Part shown: positions 1-11,339 of the stretch, piece after piece
Numbering within the stretch: the first letter of the stretch is position 1
How the letters are laid out: every line of letters starts with the position of its first letter
Assembly (NCBI GenBank): GCA_023627715.1
Contig: JAMAHW010000057.1
Coordinates: 166,612-230,611 of the forward strand
Direction of reading: 5' to 3'
Source: Periconia sp. R9002
Lineage: Eukaryota; Ascomycota; Dothideomycetes; Pleosporales; Periconiaceae
DNA: 64,000 nucleotides
Notes under the pieces: generated by a model
The model's database searches: none
Seen by the model: the letters and a program-made list of their open reading frames with translations, nothing else
What the model was told of the DNA's origin: nothing
Made by a program: the position numbers and the translations under genes

Positions 1-398
1 GAATAAATGAGTGGGATCTCTTGATCCAGGACGAAAATGTATTGCATCAACTAGCATCATGTTACCTTAAGAGAAGTCGAGGATGCGTCTGCAATATTCC
101 GTATCAATGGTCATATTGCGCTGATTTGAGGCCATTTTGAACAAATACTACAATATCTAGGAGTTCAAATATATGCCTGTCCAGTTCACGACTAGCAGAA
201 AGTTATTGTTCTCGTACGATAGTGGGTAGCATTAGGTACATCGGCACGGCCCGGCACCATTATTGCATCCGTTCCGTCTAGGCTTTGTGTCTGCCTGCTG
301 GAACTCAACTGATCTCAACAGACTATGTAGAGTAAGTTTTCAAATATAAATATGAAATTGATTTCCTTTAGACTGTATCAATCCATGCTCAAGTAAAA
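1..398. other. Intergenic, upstream of HD-domain gene
   Basis: No open frame or repeat that I can support. It serves as the 5' flank of the HD-domain gene that starts at 399. The window edge cuts off anything further left. Confidence 0.5.
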
Positions 399-1224
399 AT
401 GGTGGCTGTATTAGGACATCTTACGCGTGTTATCGCAGGTATTCCTGTGCCCGATACACCCCTCGTTAACGCAACTATCAATTATGCACTAGAAAACCTC
501 CCGACGGAAACCTATCATCATGTGATGAGGAGTTGGTTGAACGGCCAGGCTATCATCAATCACCTTCCAGATGCAAATCTTTCGAGTGTGGATCAAGAGG
601 CTCACGCTGTAGCGGCCATTTTGCATGATATGGGCTTGTAAGTGTGCTTGGATCTGGGATACCGGGAAGTTTTGATGTCGCTGACTAGTAACAGCAGCAA
701 CAACTCCCAATTGCTGTCCCATGACAAACGCTTTGAAGTCGATGGGGCCGATGTCGGTGAGTTTTTCTACACGCTGTAACTGGATTAAGCTCACGCGGAA
801 TACAGCACGCTCGTTCCTCCAGCGAGAAGGTGGAAAAGAATGGAGCAAAGCTCGTCAGCAGGCTGTGTGGGATTCCATTGCGATCCATGGCGTCCCAAAT
901 ATAGCCCTTCACAGAGACTTCTTTTCCGCGCTGATTGCTACTGGCACTTTTGTTGATTTGGTCGGGCCTGAAACGGCTAGAGCATCGAATGGAGACATCG
1001 TCACGGTTACCCGAGAGGAGTATGAAGGCATTTTGAAGGAATTTCCTTTTTCAGATGAGGATAGAAAGTTTTTTGTGGAGCAATTGGTAGACCTCTGTCG
1101 TACCAAGCCGGATACCACGTATGACAACTACGTAGGTGACTTTGGAGAGAGATATTTAGCAAATTACTCTCGGGTCGGTCATCGGGCTATTGATTTCATG
1201 GATGTTCAGCCGTCGTCTAGATAG
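399..1224 (+). CDS. HD-domain protein, cyanamide hydratase-like
   Basis: Three exons, 399..637, 695..756 and 806..1224, give a 239-aa protein with all phases consistent. The sequence shows the metal-binding His-Asp pair in HDMGF (about residue 76), an upstream His in the TYHHVMRSW helix, and DKRFEVDGAD just after the HD, which is the signature stretch of fungal cyanamide hydratase/HD-domain hydrolases. Family members are soluble metal-dependent hydrolases; cyanamide hydratase converts cyanamide to urea, but most fungal paralogues have no proven substrate, so only the fold is secure. The start at 399 gives the longest model and has no competing upstream ATG in frame. Introns are 57 and 49 bp. 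No signal peptide is seen. Confidence 0.85.
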
Positions 1225-2410
1225 ACCCGTTATATGGGTGGATTTTGGGGTTGAAGTCCAAGCAAAGTACGTCTGCTAGTGTAAAAATAGAATATCACTC
1301 CACTCAAGCTTAGCAACCTGCTTCGAGGATGTCAATCTCATCATGATGGCGTTGGAGCAGTATATCGAAGTTGCCTGGCAGTAAAGGAGCTACTCACATG
1401 GGTAGAAACCTGTCAATGTGTCAGTAGTGTGGAATAAATTTGACTATATTCCAGATGTGTGAGCGTCAATGATAAAAGACATTCGTGCGCAGTCCATATT
1501 TCCAAAGCCTCTGTACAATATTAGACCCTTCGCAGCCAAACCAAAAAAGGGACTACTGGGTTGCTCACAATCTCAAGGCTGAAAGATAGCATCTTTCGTC
1601 TCCACAAGATATCGCAATGCGCCAGGCAACAATTTGTTTTAAATCGACGAAGAGCGTTACTATCATTATCTTGAGACCCCGGCTTTCGATATAATTGACC
1701 GATTTGCCGAAGAGAGTCATGATTGGTGTGGAGGAGTACTCGATGCGCAGGTTGAGCAGCTGAGGAGGATAAGATTCACGATGTTTGCGACTGCAGAGCA
1801 ATATAGAATTCTTTCGCCTGAAGTAGGATAAAAATAAGCGTTCGTATAGAGATCATACCACTTTGTTTTACACTGAACCGAACAAAATGTCCCATCACAG
1901 ACACAATCAATACACGTCCCGATTCTTCTCCCGCCAAAATTCAAAAACTTGACTTACTCAAAACCCAATAGCCCTTGATAAAAACCCAGACTGACATCAG
2001 CACAGCAATCCTCCCATCTCCTCCCTATAGTCCGCAGTACATTGCCGATTTCAGCCGCAGGGTTCAATTTCTCACCCCGCATCATCATAACCGAATGCAA
2101 TCCCTGTTGCTGCGCATCATTGCCGTTCTCCTCATTCCTGACACGCCTAGTTACATCGCCTTCCCAGAAGAGTGAACGGGTGTTCCGTTCAGGAAAAAAC
2201 TAAACCAGAAATTCTGTATACATTTATTGATTTTCGGTCTTGGGGAGGGCGCCTAGAAGAAGAGTAAGCATTTGAATATAGAATGAGCGCAGGGGTTAAG
2301 GGAAATAAATAGCCTTCTCGGCGCCTCCCGTCAACGGTTTTTGAGGGCATCTAAGTTTTACTTTGACCAACAGCCGACGCACATACTCTCAAAGTTAATA
2401 ACATTTCACG
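1225..2410. other. Intergenic 1.2 kb with decayed frames
   Basis: Overlapping short minus-strand frames between 1565 and 1944 look protein-like in composition (for example an LRIEYSSTPIMTLFGKSV stretch) but have no start, introns or family match I can defend. The stretch may contain remains of a gene. The last 200 bp form the promoter side of the small secreted protein. Confidence 0.4.
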
Positions 2411-2828
2411 ATGAAGTTCCCAACCTTCGCCCTTACTGCCCTCGCAGGCCTCACATCCGCAGCCGTCGTCCCCCGCGCGGACTTCGGGTCATGGGCCGTA
2501 ACGTGGACCGAGACCACGCTGACCGCCAACTACACCTCCACCGAGCTCGAGGAACCCATCATCACATCTTGCACTTCCGAACCGGGCGCCACGCCCGTTT
2601 GCGACAACCCGTTCTTCTATAGCTTTGGGACTAATGAAGCGAACACGAAGAGTGAGTCACGTGACCACGACAAAACTTTTGGAATGCTCTGTCCTAACAT
2701 GGTTTACCGCAGCCATCTCTTTAAAACAGACGGTCCCACTCTTTGGTGAGAGTGTTACGGTGTTTGGCGATGCGGAAGTAGTGAAAGAGGGTTCTGCGAC
2801 GGTTGTTGTTACCCGGGCGATTGCTTGA
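2411..2828 (+). CDS. Small secreted protein, unknown function
   Basis: Exons 2411..2651 and 2713..2828 encode 118 aa; the 61-bp intron has GTGAGT and a CCGCAG acceptor. The N-terminus (MKFPTFALTALAGLTSAA) is a clear signal peptide, cleaved near residue 18, possibly followed by processing after VVPR. The mature part is about 100 aa, with two Cys (in SCTSEPGATPVC) that could form one disulfide, an N-glycosylation sequon NYTS and a beta-rich Thr/Val pattern. I do not recognise the family. Size, secretion and location next to gene-poor sequence fit a candidate effector or cell-surface protein, which is inference only. Confidence 0.7.
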
Positions 2829-3517
2829 GTGTGACGCTGCGCCTGGAAGTTAAACAATTTGATATGACCAAAGAATAATGGTTACTTCAAAATCCTACCG
2901 TTTACGAATATTTTCTTATCATTTCCCGGCGTATCACTGCCGGTTGTGAAGTTTCCAATACAAGTACTCTTGTGTATGCCTGTCCATCCACACTGTTCGA
3001 TGAGTTAAACCCAAGGGGTGTGCAAATGGTGAGCCTTACATCGAGACATCTGTTGACGCGCAGTGGTTGAAGTATGGATTAGCTTTACTCAGAGTATATA
3101 ATCAATGGTGGAAACTAACAATAGTTGTTAACTTATTTCAAAGTTCTTGTTTGAAATGAAAGCACTTCAGATTGATGCTATGCTACAAAACTCCCACAGT
3201 GGCTATAGCCACAGATAAGACACTCTACCCCCTGCCAACGTAATAGAAATCAGCGAGAGCTAGAATGGTCCGGTCAATGGATAATTGTCTCTCCATTCTC
3301 TATCTACTTGGTTGTTTGTAGCCAAAGGAAAACTCTTGAAATTCTTGTGGTATCGACACATGTGAAGTATCACAATAACACCATCGGTCAGGATGTGTAC
3401 ACGGGTCTCAATTATTTACATTCAACTCCTATCAGATCTACACCAGATTATAATACAATTATATTGAAAAAACTGGAATATAGATACGGAAATATAGTAC
3501 TTTTGTCTGACCTTACT
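2829..3517. other. Intergenic between convergent genes
   Basis: About 690 bp, AT-rich, containing the 3' ends of the small secreted protein (+) and the MFS pump (-). An ORF at 3308-3694 runs mostly antisense to the MFS terminus and is not counted. No repeat recognised. Confidence 0.4.
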
Positions 3518-5469
3518 CTATGCAGGATGCGGTCTACTATCTTCAGCGACTATTGGATCCGGAGCGTCATCTGCGACAATGCCCTTCTCTCTTTGCGCGA
3601 CTCCATTCTCGGGTTGTTCCTCTGCTTCAACACCTTTTGGTGCTTCATTGGGACGCTGCAACCCACGATCTTTGATCAACAAACATCCAAGTAGGCAGAT
3701 CCCAGTAAAAGGCACGTTTACAATGAAGACGGACCTGCTCGCATGTACATATGCCTGCAGAATGGCCTGGATTTGATCTGGGGATGCCTGGAGCGCGTCG
3801 AAGTCGGGTGTGGAATAAGTTGACATGGCAAGTGACGCGAACTCTGCTGGCAAAGCATTCTTGAGTGAGTTCTGTAGCACGGTCGCCGAGATGGCAAGGC
3901 CGACCGCACCACCAAGGCTGCGCAGAAAATTTCGGTTGGAAATGACGACGGCCCGTTGGGCTTTGGTACTGTGGGCCTGCAGCGCTACGAGCGTAGGTTG
4001 GAAGACGAAACCCACGCCTACGCCTTGAATCGCGAGAACAATGACAATGACGGCGATGGGGGTGGAGAGGTCGAACATGCAGGTGAGGCCGGCGCCCAGT
4101 GTCCAGAGGAAGAAGCCCGACCAAATGACTTCACCATAACGTTCTAGGCGGGAAATATATTGGCCAGAGAGAATGGATGATATCATCTGAGCGCATGGGA
4201 TAGGCAATGCCAGAGCAGCAGAAACAAGTGGCCGCATACGCCGCGCGTTTTGGAAGAACAAGGGGAGATAATAGATCTGAGAATAATATACCAGACCGAA
4301 AAAAAAGTTCTGCAGAAGCATGACGCAAATCGGGGCGGAGGTGAAAAGCGACACTGTCAATTAATGTCAGCTATGTCAAATTTCAATTTCATCCTTGCTG
4401 TTTTTGACTTACAGGGCATCATGGGAAGCAAAGCGACACGATACTCGATCAAGATGAAGGCCAACAAGCAACAGCCGCCAACGGCCAACATTGAAATAAC
4501 CATCGCGGAGTCCCAAGAGAAGTAACTACCACCACCAGACACAGGGATGAGTATAAGAATGATACCCGCTGATGCAGTAACAATCCCCCAGTAGTCAATC
4601 TTGTTGCAGAGCTCACGGTAGTCCGGCTTGGAAGTGAGCTTGGGTTTGGGCAAGGTGAAGAAGCAGACGACGCCGCACACGGCCCCAAGAGGGCTGATAA
4701 TCCAAAATAAGCCTCTCCACGTTGAGTGCTCTACGAATGCTGCAGCTGCGAATGGCCCGACCATGTTTCCCAGCCCAACACAAGCTCCGAGGATACCTTG
4801 ATACTTACCTCGCTCTTTTAGCGTCACCACGTCTGAGACGATCATCATGGCGAGCGATGTGATGCCACCGTTAGCCACCCCTGCCAAACCTCGAAAGACA
4901 TAGAGCATGGTGGCATTTTGAGACAGACCGCAAAGCAAGTCACTGATAGCCAATAGTGCCAAAGCTGACATGAAGACATTTCTTCTCCCTGGGTAAAGAC
5001 TAATGTTAGAACGAGAAGTGTATGAAATAAATGGAATATCATCAGAGACTACTGCATTATGCGCAGTGCGTAGAAAATAGCAGAGCTTACCAAAGAGATC
5101 GGACATGCGGCCATACAGAACTTGGAAAACGGTGTTGGCGATCAAGGCGCTGGTCCCCGCCCAACTGACGGTGGCTTCGGCATTGAGCTCTCGCCCAATG
5201 GTAGGAAGCGCCACACCTATTGCAGACACAGTTAGTTACATGAAGTTTCCCATAAATTATATACATCGTAATAAGCCACGCGACGGGAGTCCCGTCGACG
5301 AACAGCTACATATGTGCCAAGGGTATGACGCACCAATTCCATTCTGATCGACAAAACATATAAACAAAGACACAGCCAATGCGCCAAAAACAACCAAAAG
5401 TTGTTTCTTGGGAAGTAGATCGGTCTGGTCAAAAAGGGCGGCCTCTGCAGCTTTTTGGGTTTCTTTCAT
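3518..5469 (-). CDS. MFS multidrug/toxin efflux pump, 14-TM (DHA2 type)
   Basis: Four exons on the minus strand, 5469..5334, 5216..5091, 4988..4413 and 4353..3518, encode 557 aa. The cytosolic N-terminus leads into the first helix with FVDQNGIGVALPTIG, the classic TM1 motif of DHA2 pumps (D-x-x-x-x-x-VALP-x-I). GRMSDLFGRR is the conserved loop 2-3 motif, and YVFRGLAGVANGG and GxxxGPxxAA-type helix 5 motifs follow. The C-terminal half has further helices and a charged tail. Such pumps sit in the plasma membrane and export drugs, toxins or metabolites by proton antiport. The start at 5469 matches family N-termini; an upstream in-frame ATG at 5523 is possible. It is not next to a biosynthetic core gene, so the substrate is unknown. 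Confidence 0.9.
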
Positions 5470-6998
5470 GATGACCAGAAAATAAAGCGGTGCAAAATGG
5501 AACGAAACGCAACAACTGCACAACGACCAGAAAGCATCGTATTGAGATTCTTATCGTAGTTTTCCACAAAATTTTTCGCATTGATCGACTCATAAATCCT
5601 GTAGATGACGTGGAGACATGACAAAAAAAAGTTGGAGACCACCTGGAAGAATCTTTATCCGTCCCGTGAGCCAATCAAACACCTCGGATTCTGCTTCGCT
5701 CCATACCAAGGTAAACTCCACCCCTTCCGTGAAGAGTGGAACCATAGAGGTTTTTCGCAGATTGATTGGAGAAATGAATGATCGGGTTGCTGCTGAAAGG
5801 ATAGATCCATGCCTATCGATCAGATAGGTAGTCGGCACATCCTGAACCGCCTTTCGGAGATCCGACGCTAGTAGGGAGTCTGATAACGTAGTCAATCTTG
5901 TTCCTTGGATAAAGAGAAGTCAATAGTACCGAAGTACTGCCTGGGCTGCCCAGATACAAGACATTAAATCAATGTAAGAAGCAGAAAATGCATAGACAGC
6001 AACAAATCAGAAAAGTGACAAGCGAAAAACGTCAATTGATGTCAACGTTCTAACAAAAAAGACATAGCGTACTTCACAAGTTTACACTCGTGCAAGTGTT
6101 TTGAGTCCGCCAGTTGCCAAGAAGATTGAAACCTTTGCTTCGATTCGACAAAAGCACGTAGGTACCTGAATACTTTTATCTTATTCGCAGGAAAATGATG
6201 GCCGATGTTGTGTTTCTACTCTCTGGTTGCCTAGGTATTTCTGATGAAATTACCCGGCAGGGATTGGGCGGGATGCTGACGTGATTGGCGGCGATCGCAG
6301 TCACTGCGCAAGTGTTCTAGTGTGCACACAGCTGAAAAAGGCTATGTGTCGTGCGTGGGAGGCAATAGGTTTCAATTGAGAAATTTACGGAGACTACAGC
6401 ATTGACACGTCCGGCGCGGCCCCCTAGCATACTCCTTCGACTTGGCCAATCGTTGATGAGTATTGTTTCAATCTACCAATTAAGTGTTAGGAGGTAGAAC
6501 ACAAAACGCATAAAGTGCAGGGGCCGTCGGACCTGCCAAGATTCTGTAAAAAGCAACTAATTTGACGATTTTTGCAACATGAACTATTGTTTTAGTAGTC
6601 ACATTACTGATCGTCGTGACTGGAAAGGTCTCGTGGGCCATGCTGAGTCATTTTCACGGTATGAAAGAGACAACAGAGCATCACAGCAACCTATAAACTT
6701 TCCGTCGAGAAATGGATCGACATGCCCTCATGTACTGAGATACCGAGCGTTTGGTAACAATGGTAACGATCTTCCAGGGCTCGATCGCGTCATTAATACT
6801 CACCTCCGGAGTCCGTCTTGTTTTTGTTTTGCTCTAAGCAATAAACTTCCAAGTATTAAATGGCGATGGATCCCAGAACACAATTGAGCAGTTTGTGGAT
6901 TGTACTTACTATTAATCTTCTTTCCACATTCGTTTATATCTTTCCTCTACAGGCTCATCGCAGAACTATTTACGTACGCGATTATACGCCTACCTAAG
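5470..6998. other. Intergenic 1.5 kb between divergent genes
   Basis: Separates the MFS pump (-) from the secreted oxidoreductase (+). A 101-aa minus frame at 5590-5895 has reasonable composition but no recognisable domain and is not called. Around 5852-5888 lies a palindromic motif (TCGGAGATCCGA then TCTGATAAC) shared with two other intergenic regions of the window. The rest shows no clear gene. Confidence 0.4.
5852..5888. repeat. Dispersed palindromic motif, copy 1
   Basis: Contains TTTCGGAGATCCGACGCTAG followed by TCTGATAACG. The same core with closely similar flanks occurs at 11189-11222 and a shorter version at 15500-15525. It could be a remnant of a small inverted-repeat element or a CGG-N4-CCG regulator site. 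Confidence 0.4.
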
Positions 6999-8244
6999 AT
7001 GATCTTCTCAAACATCGCGCACGTTTTTCTACTGATAGCCTCTGTGGCTCATTCAGCGCCTCTTCAACCAGCCGTGCAAGCTGACTACGATGCCATTATA
7101 ATCGGTGGAGGCCCAGCTGGTTTGGCAGCATTAAGTGGCCTTGCGCGCGTCCGACGCAACGTTCTGTTGATAGATTCTGGTGAATATCGGAACGACCCAA
7201 CCAGACACGCACACGACATTCTAGGATTCGACGGCGTGACGCCTGCATGGCTTCGTTTCGCAGCGAGAAAACAGATTAGCGACTATGGGACTGTCGATCT
7301 CGTCAATGGAACAGTCACACAAGTCCAACCCCAGAATAACAACACTTTCTTCAAAGTCGCAGCTGATTACCCTGGCAACAAGTCAGTCTCATTCACCACT
7401 CGCAAGGTGGTGCTAGCGACTGGCATGCGCGACATACTGCCCTCTACAACTGGCATTGCAGAGAATTGGGGCAAGGGCATTTACTGGTGTCCCTGGTGCG
7501 ATGGTCATGAGCATGCCGATCAAGATCTCGGCATCCTTGCACGACTCGACAGCGCAGTGACTAGTGTTCGTGAGATTCTCACTCTCAACACAGACATCGT
7601 CCTTTTCGTCAACGGTACCGACACTCCTGAAAACCGCAAGGTCACAGAGGGGAAGTTCCCCGGTTGGGAAAAGTACCTGGAGCTGCTCAACGTCAAGATT
7701 GAGAACCGCACTTTGGCCTCCATCACACGACTCAGGGACGGTGCCACACCCTACGCAGACCCCAGCCTTCCCACACACCCGGAGCACGACCTCTTCCAGG
7801 TTGACTTTGTAGACAACCAAAACCCTATCCTGCGCAACGCGTTCTTTGCAGACTTTCCGTCCGAGCAGAAATCCAAAGTCGGCCAAGACGCCGGTGTTCA
7901 GTTGTACGGTAACAAGCTTGCGGCTGATGGCGCGGGAGGTCTAGTGACCAATGTTCCGGGCGTCTTCGCTATTGGCGATGCTAATTCAGACAACGTTACA
8001 AACGTCCCGCATGCGTTCTTCAGCGGAAAACGCACTGCAGTCTTTCTTCATGGTAAGTGTGATCTTGTGCAGGAATAGGTCGAGTCACTGACAGCATACA
8101 GTTCAACTTGAGCGCGAAAACTCATTTGCGCAGATTGCGGCGGTCGGCAAGCGAAACGTGGAAAATGACAACTTACAGGAGCTGTGGAAGCGGATGAATG
8201 CACCGGGTGACATTACCCATGCCGGAGATAACTTTGATTTCTAG
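6999..8244 (+). CDS. Secreted FAD-dependent thioredoxin reductase-like oxidoreductase (CxxC)
   Basis: Exons 6999..8052 and 8102..8244 give 398 aa. The N-terminus is a signal peptide (MIFSNIAHVFLLIASVAHS, cut before APLQP). The Rossmann FAD motif GGGPAGLAAL follows at about residue 37, then the DSGEYRN element, a redox-active CPWCDGHEH motif at about residue 165 (Cys-x-x-Cys as in GliT-type oxidases), and the C-terminal FAD clamp GVFAIGDANSDNVTNVPHAFFSGK. The family includes thioredoxin reductases and the dithiol oxidases of epidithiodioxopiperazine clusters. Here there are no NRPS neighbours and the protein is predicted to be exported, with several N-x-S/T sequons. A role in extracellular disulfide formation or redox defence is inference. 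The start at 6999 was chosen because it begins the signal peptide; the frame is open upstream to 6900. Confidence 0.88.
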
Positions 8245-8754
8245 TACATTATCTTTTCTTTGGGGAATTCAAGGCCGCAATATAGGCTTTCACCGTTATA
8301 CTGTACTTTCATGTTTGTAATTTGTAAACGAGGTGGTTGCGCCTCTTTTTTTTTTCTCTATCTTTATTCAATTGCTCGTTCGAACTACATTTTTAGGGAT
8401 ACCTTGGTAGGGTTTTAGTTAGCATTATTACTCACGAAACGAGAGAAATGTTTTGAAATAGTATTGTATAGACGCACAAAAACCTTTGCTGCATTCTGGT
8501 GCGGAGACCTCAATCTGGAAGACGTGACTGCATCGAATTCGTTGAATATATCAGCTCTCGACTCAAGGAATAAGCTTCTGCACTTAAGGCATGTCAACAT
8601 TCGAAAACTAGCGTTTGCGGTATAGGATTGAGGCCTCCGTGCGTGCTGAATGACAAAGTGCAATATATGAAATATTGTGATGACCTTTTCTGTGCTCCTC
8701 TAGTTACACTGAGACCTGGCGACATCAGTGCTTCACAACCGAGGTGCAAGACAT

Positions 8755-8770
8755 GGGGGGGGGGGGGGGG
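8755..8770. repeat. Homopolymer G16
   Basis: Sixteen consecutive G on the plus strand in non-coding sequence. Its length may be imprecise because such runs are prone to sequencing and replication slippage. Confidence 0.8.
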
Positions 8771-9072
8771 TTAAGAACACCCTCGGGTTTACCCGATTCT
8801 GCCGGTGGGGTCATTCGTTTCCTTCGAGAAATATAAAATCGCCATGTTGATCTCGACATTGTTGACGTCAGCAAATCGCGTGAAGCTTTTGGCGAAGCTT
8901 TGCTGATGCCCACCCCAGTGTCGAGTTTGGTATCCATTGTCTCATACTCGAAGTAAATAGCTTTGATATCATTTTTAAATTGTGAGGTTAATTTTGGCTG
9001 CAACTGGAGAGAGCGCCGGAGTGTCTATTCAAAATGCCTGTATCTGTTCGTGCTATTCAAGATGCGAATTTA

Positions 9073-9158
9073 CAAGTAAGCGCACTCTAGAGAAGCGAAC
9101 CATCTCAGATTTCGCAAGTAAGCGCGATCTAAAGAAGCGAAGCATCTTAGTCAGATTT
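9073..9158. repeat. Imperfect tandem duplication, period about 42 bp
   Basis: Both units start CAAGTAAGCGC and continue ATCTAxAGAAGCGAAxCATCT then CAGATTT. The first copy starts at 9073 and the second at 9115, with a few substitutions and a small insertion in the second. Confidence 0.75.
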
Positions 9159-9497
9159 TAAAGAGATTATATAGTAAGTAGTCCAGTACTTTTCACTCGA
9201 GCCTAGTGTTCATGTAGCTAAAAGCCAAATCTGATTCTCGTCAGCATCATGGAGCTTAATTCACTAAAACTTGTTCACCGCACTTGTTGATGATGCCACT
9301 TGCAACCCAACCGAACACGCTGGGTCATCGTGATCAGCCTGTGTATCATCAGAATCTAAACCACTTCTGCTCAAGATTGTTCTACATGAATTATTATTTA
9401 AATTCCAGAGGTTTTCCCGTATACTTCAAAAGCTCCAGGTCAATCGCCTCTTGCAAAAAGCACTTCATTGCCCATCAGTCTTCATCCTCGTAGCATC

Positions 9498-10670
9498 ATG
9501 CTATTTTGGAAGGTTTCTGCGGTTCTTGCTACTGCAAGTTTTGCATTCGGCATATCTGTAAATGTCCGATCAAATGACGAACACCTGAACGCCCTGGATG
9601 CCCTCGAGGTAGCTGCGAACAGCCGTCTCCCAAACATACCGCTACCAAAGGAGATCAGTAACTCGACCAAATCGCTTCTGCAAATGATGGTAGCTATTGG
9701 AGAATTTGAAGTTGCGTCACTTTCTGCGACACTAGACAATGTCGCCAAAAACACAACAGGCTTTACCAATTTCAAGATCTGGTCCAAGCCCAATGTTGAT
9801 GGTATTCTTAGTGTTAATCTGGCCGTACGTACTCTTTCTGACTCCACCATTTTAGTTCGGTAGCTGACTGCGGATTAGGAAAATGAGCTGGTGTTGAACT
9901 ACACCATTCAGCTCTTGAAACTCTATCAAGTGGATTTGATTCCACAGGGATGCTCATACAAAGCACCGCTTTCTGGTGTTAGCATTGATAACGATGTACT
10001 CATCCTCCAAGAAATCAACACTATGTATATCGATGCTCTCCAAGATGCTTCCCAAACGGTTGGCGAAGATGGCGACAGCGCTCTCCTGCCCATACTCTGG
10101 TCAATCGCAACCAGCAAAGCCGAACAGAATGGTTTCTACCGTCTATTCGCTCTGTCGGAAATTCCTTCGGAAAGAGCCTTCCTCACGTCCGTCCCGCCTG
10201 CATTAGCCTGGACCGCTTTCTCCCAGGTATTGCGTAAATGTCCCTTCGAACTCGATGAAATCTTTCCCGTCGCAGTTACACTCTTCTCCGATTGGATTGT
10301 TCTCGAAGAATCGCTTACATATTGCGCCAACTTGTCTCAGGTTCCCTCTGACATTTCTCAGTTGTCTCTGTCTATTATGGTTGGAGATCAGCTACCTGTC
10401 ACAGTCCCTGTTCGCAACATTGAGCTCAATGGAACGATCATTTTCTTCGACGCAGATTATCCCGCAAAAGAAGGTCTGTTGGCTGGTATGGTTTTTGCTA
10501 CACTCAACGATGCGCCCCAACAAAGCACAGTCGACGTTGTGGGATCACGCACTCTGGCCTCTTCTTTTATTCAACGTCAACAAACATTAAAGGGGGACGA
10601 CCCTGTACCTGATATTACAACCTGCCCTCGTGTTGGTGGTACTCTGTTCTGGGACTTCATCAGTCCTTAG
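9498..10670 (+). CDS. Secreted protein, possible ferritin-like (LsdA/Rds1-like) domain
   Basis: Exons 9498..9824 and 9879..10670 give 372 aa; the 54-bp intron starts GTACGT and ends GATTAG. A signal peptide (MLFWKVSAVLATASFAFG) is followed by a helical region. The central part (QEINTMYIDALQD, then SIATSKAEQNGFYRLF) resembles the helix pair with metal-side Glu residues found in fungal secreted ferritin-like proteins related to sexual-development protein LsdA and stress protein Rds1, but the likeness is weak and I hold it tentatively. The C-terminal third is beta-rich and resembles a structural domain. Several NxS/T sequons fit an extracellular or wall protein. An in-frame upstream ATG at 9468 was rejected because it would precede the signal peptide. 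Confidence 0.7.
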
Positions 10671-11339
10671 TACATAAATTGCTGCAATGGTAAATCTCGA
10701 GATAATTCAGGATCCAAGGGAAAGATTGCGTATGGCAAGTCAATATGAGCTTTCATACTGGTTAATCTAGTTTGATACACATTGATCTACCAAATAAGAT
10801 AAATACCAATGCCTAAGCATTTGAAACCAATTGAGAGAAAGCAGCACAGACACATTAAGGCTTGAAAAGGCACCCAAAAATGATCGAAAGTGTTTTCTTC
10901 CTTGTAATCGATTGGTGTAATACGTCGCGGTATACCTCAGGATCACCCAAAAAATGATAGGTCGCTGATTAGCGAGCTAACCCCTGCTTCCCTCATCTTC
11001 CCATGGTGCTTTCGCGATAAGCTCACCCCGACACAACGATAGGTTCTTCATGAGCTCGTCGTGTCGCGAGCCTCTCTTGCGCAGGCCGTCCGATGGAACC
11101 GTAGCGTGGCGCAAATCGATGCCAAACAGCGCCAAGTTATGTTATCGGATGCCTTCCCCTACATCCTACTCCAGCCTTATGGGGAATCTTTCGGAGCTCC
11201 GACGCTAGAGGACTCTGATAACTGACTCGCTACCAACGATAACCATCAACTGATTGCTCTCTATCTGCTCTACACAAGAAATTAACGTATCAATGGATCG
11301 AATACCTATATGTAGAGGTCATGGCGCAGCATTCATTCG
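10671..11339. other. Promoter side of NCS1 permease gene
   Basis: No gene seen. Between 11141 and 11222 an approximately 82-bp segment is bounded by GTTATCGGA and TCTGATAAC, near-inverted ends, and holds the palindrome TCGGAGCTCCGA. The rest is unremarkable. Confidence 0.4.
11141..11222. repeat. Dispersed palindromic motif, copy 2, with near-inverted ends
   Basis: Ends GTTATCGGA and TCTGATAAC are inverted with one mismatch. The core TTTCGGAGCTCCGACGCTAG matches copy 1 at 5852. It lies 120-200 bp upstream of the permease start, so a regulatory effect is possible. Confidence 0.45.

Larger units (their letters stand above)
8245..9497. other. Intergenic 1.25 kb with G-tract and tandem duplication
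   Basis: No supportable gene. It holds a run of 16 G at 8755-8770 and a two-copy direct repeat at 9073-9158. Minus-strand frames at 8415-8663 and 8725-9003 lack any domain, and the second includes the G run. Confidence 0.45.

Noticed and set aside
5590..5895. 101-aa minus-strand frame with protein-like composition
   Set aside because: No family, no splice partners, and it overlaps the dispersed palindromic motif; could be chance or a relic.
7413..7886. 157-aa minus-strand frame
   Set aside because: Lies antisense inside the FAD oxidoreductase, whose motifs are clear on the plus strand.
6999..8244. Idea that the CxxC oxidoreductase marks an epidithiodioxopiperazine cluster
   Set aside because: No NRPS, GST, or cytochrome P450 gene of such a cluster is present within the window.
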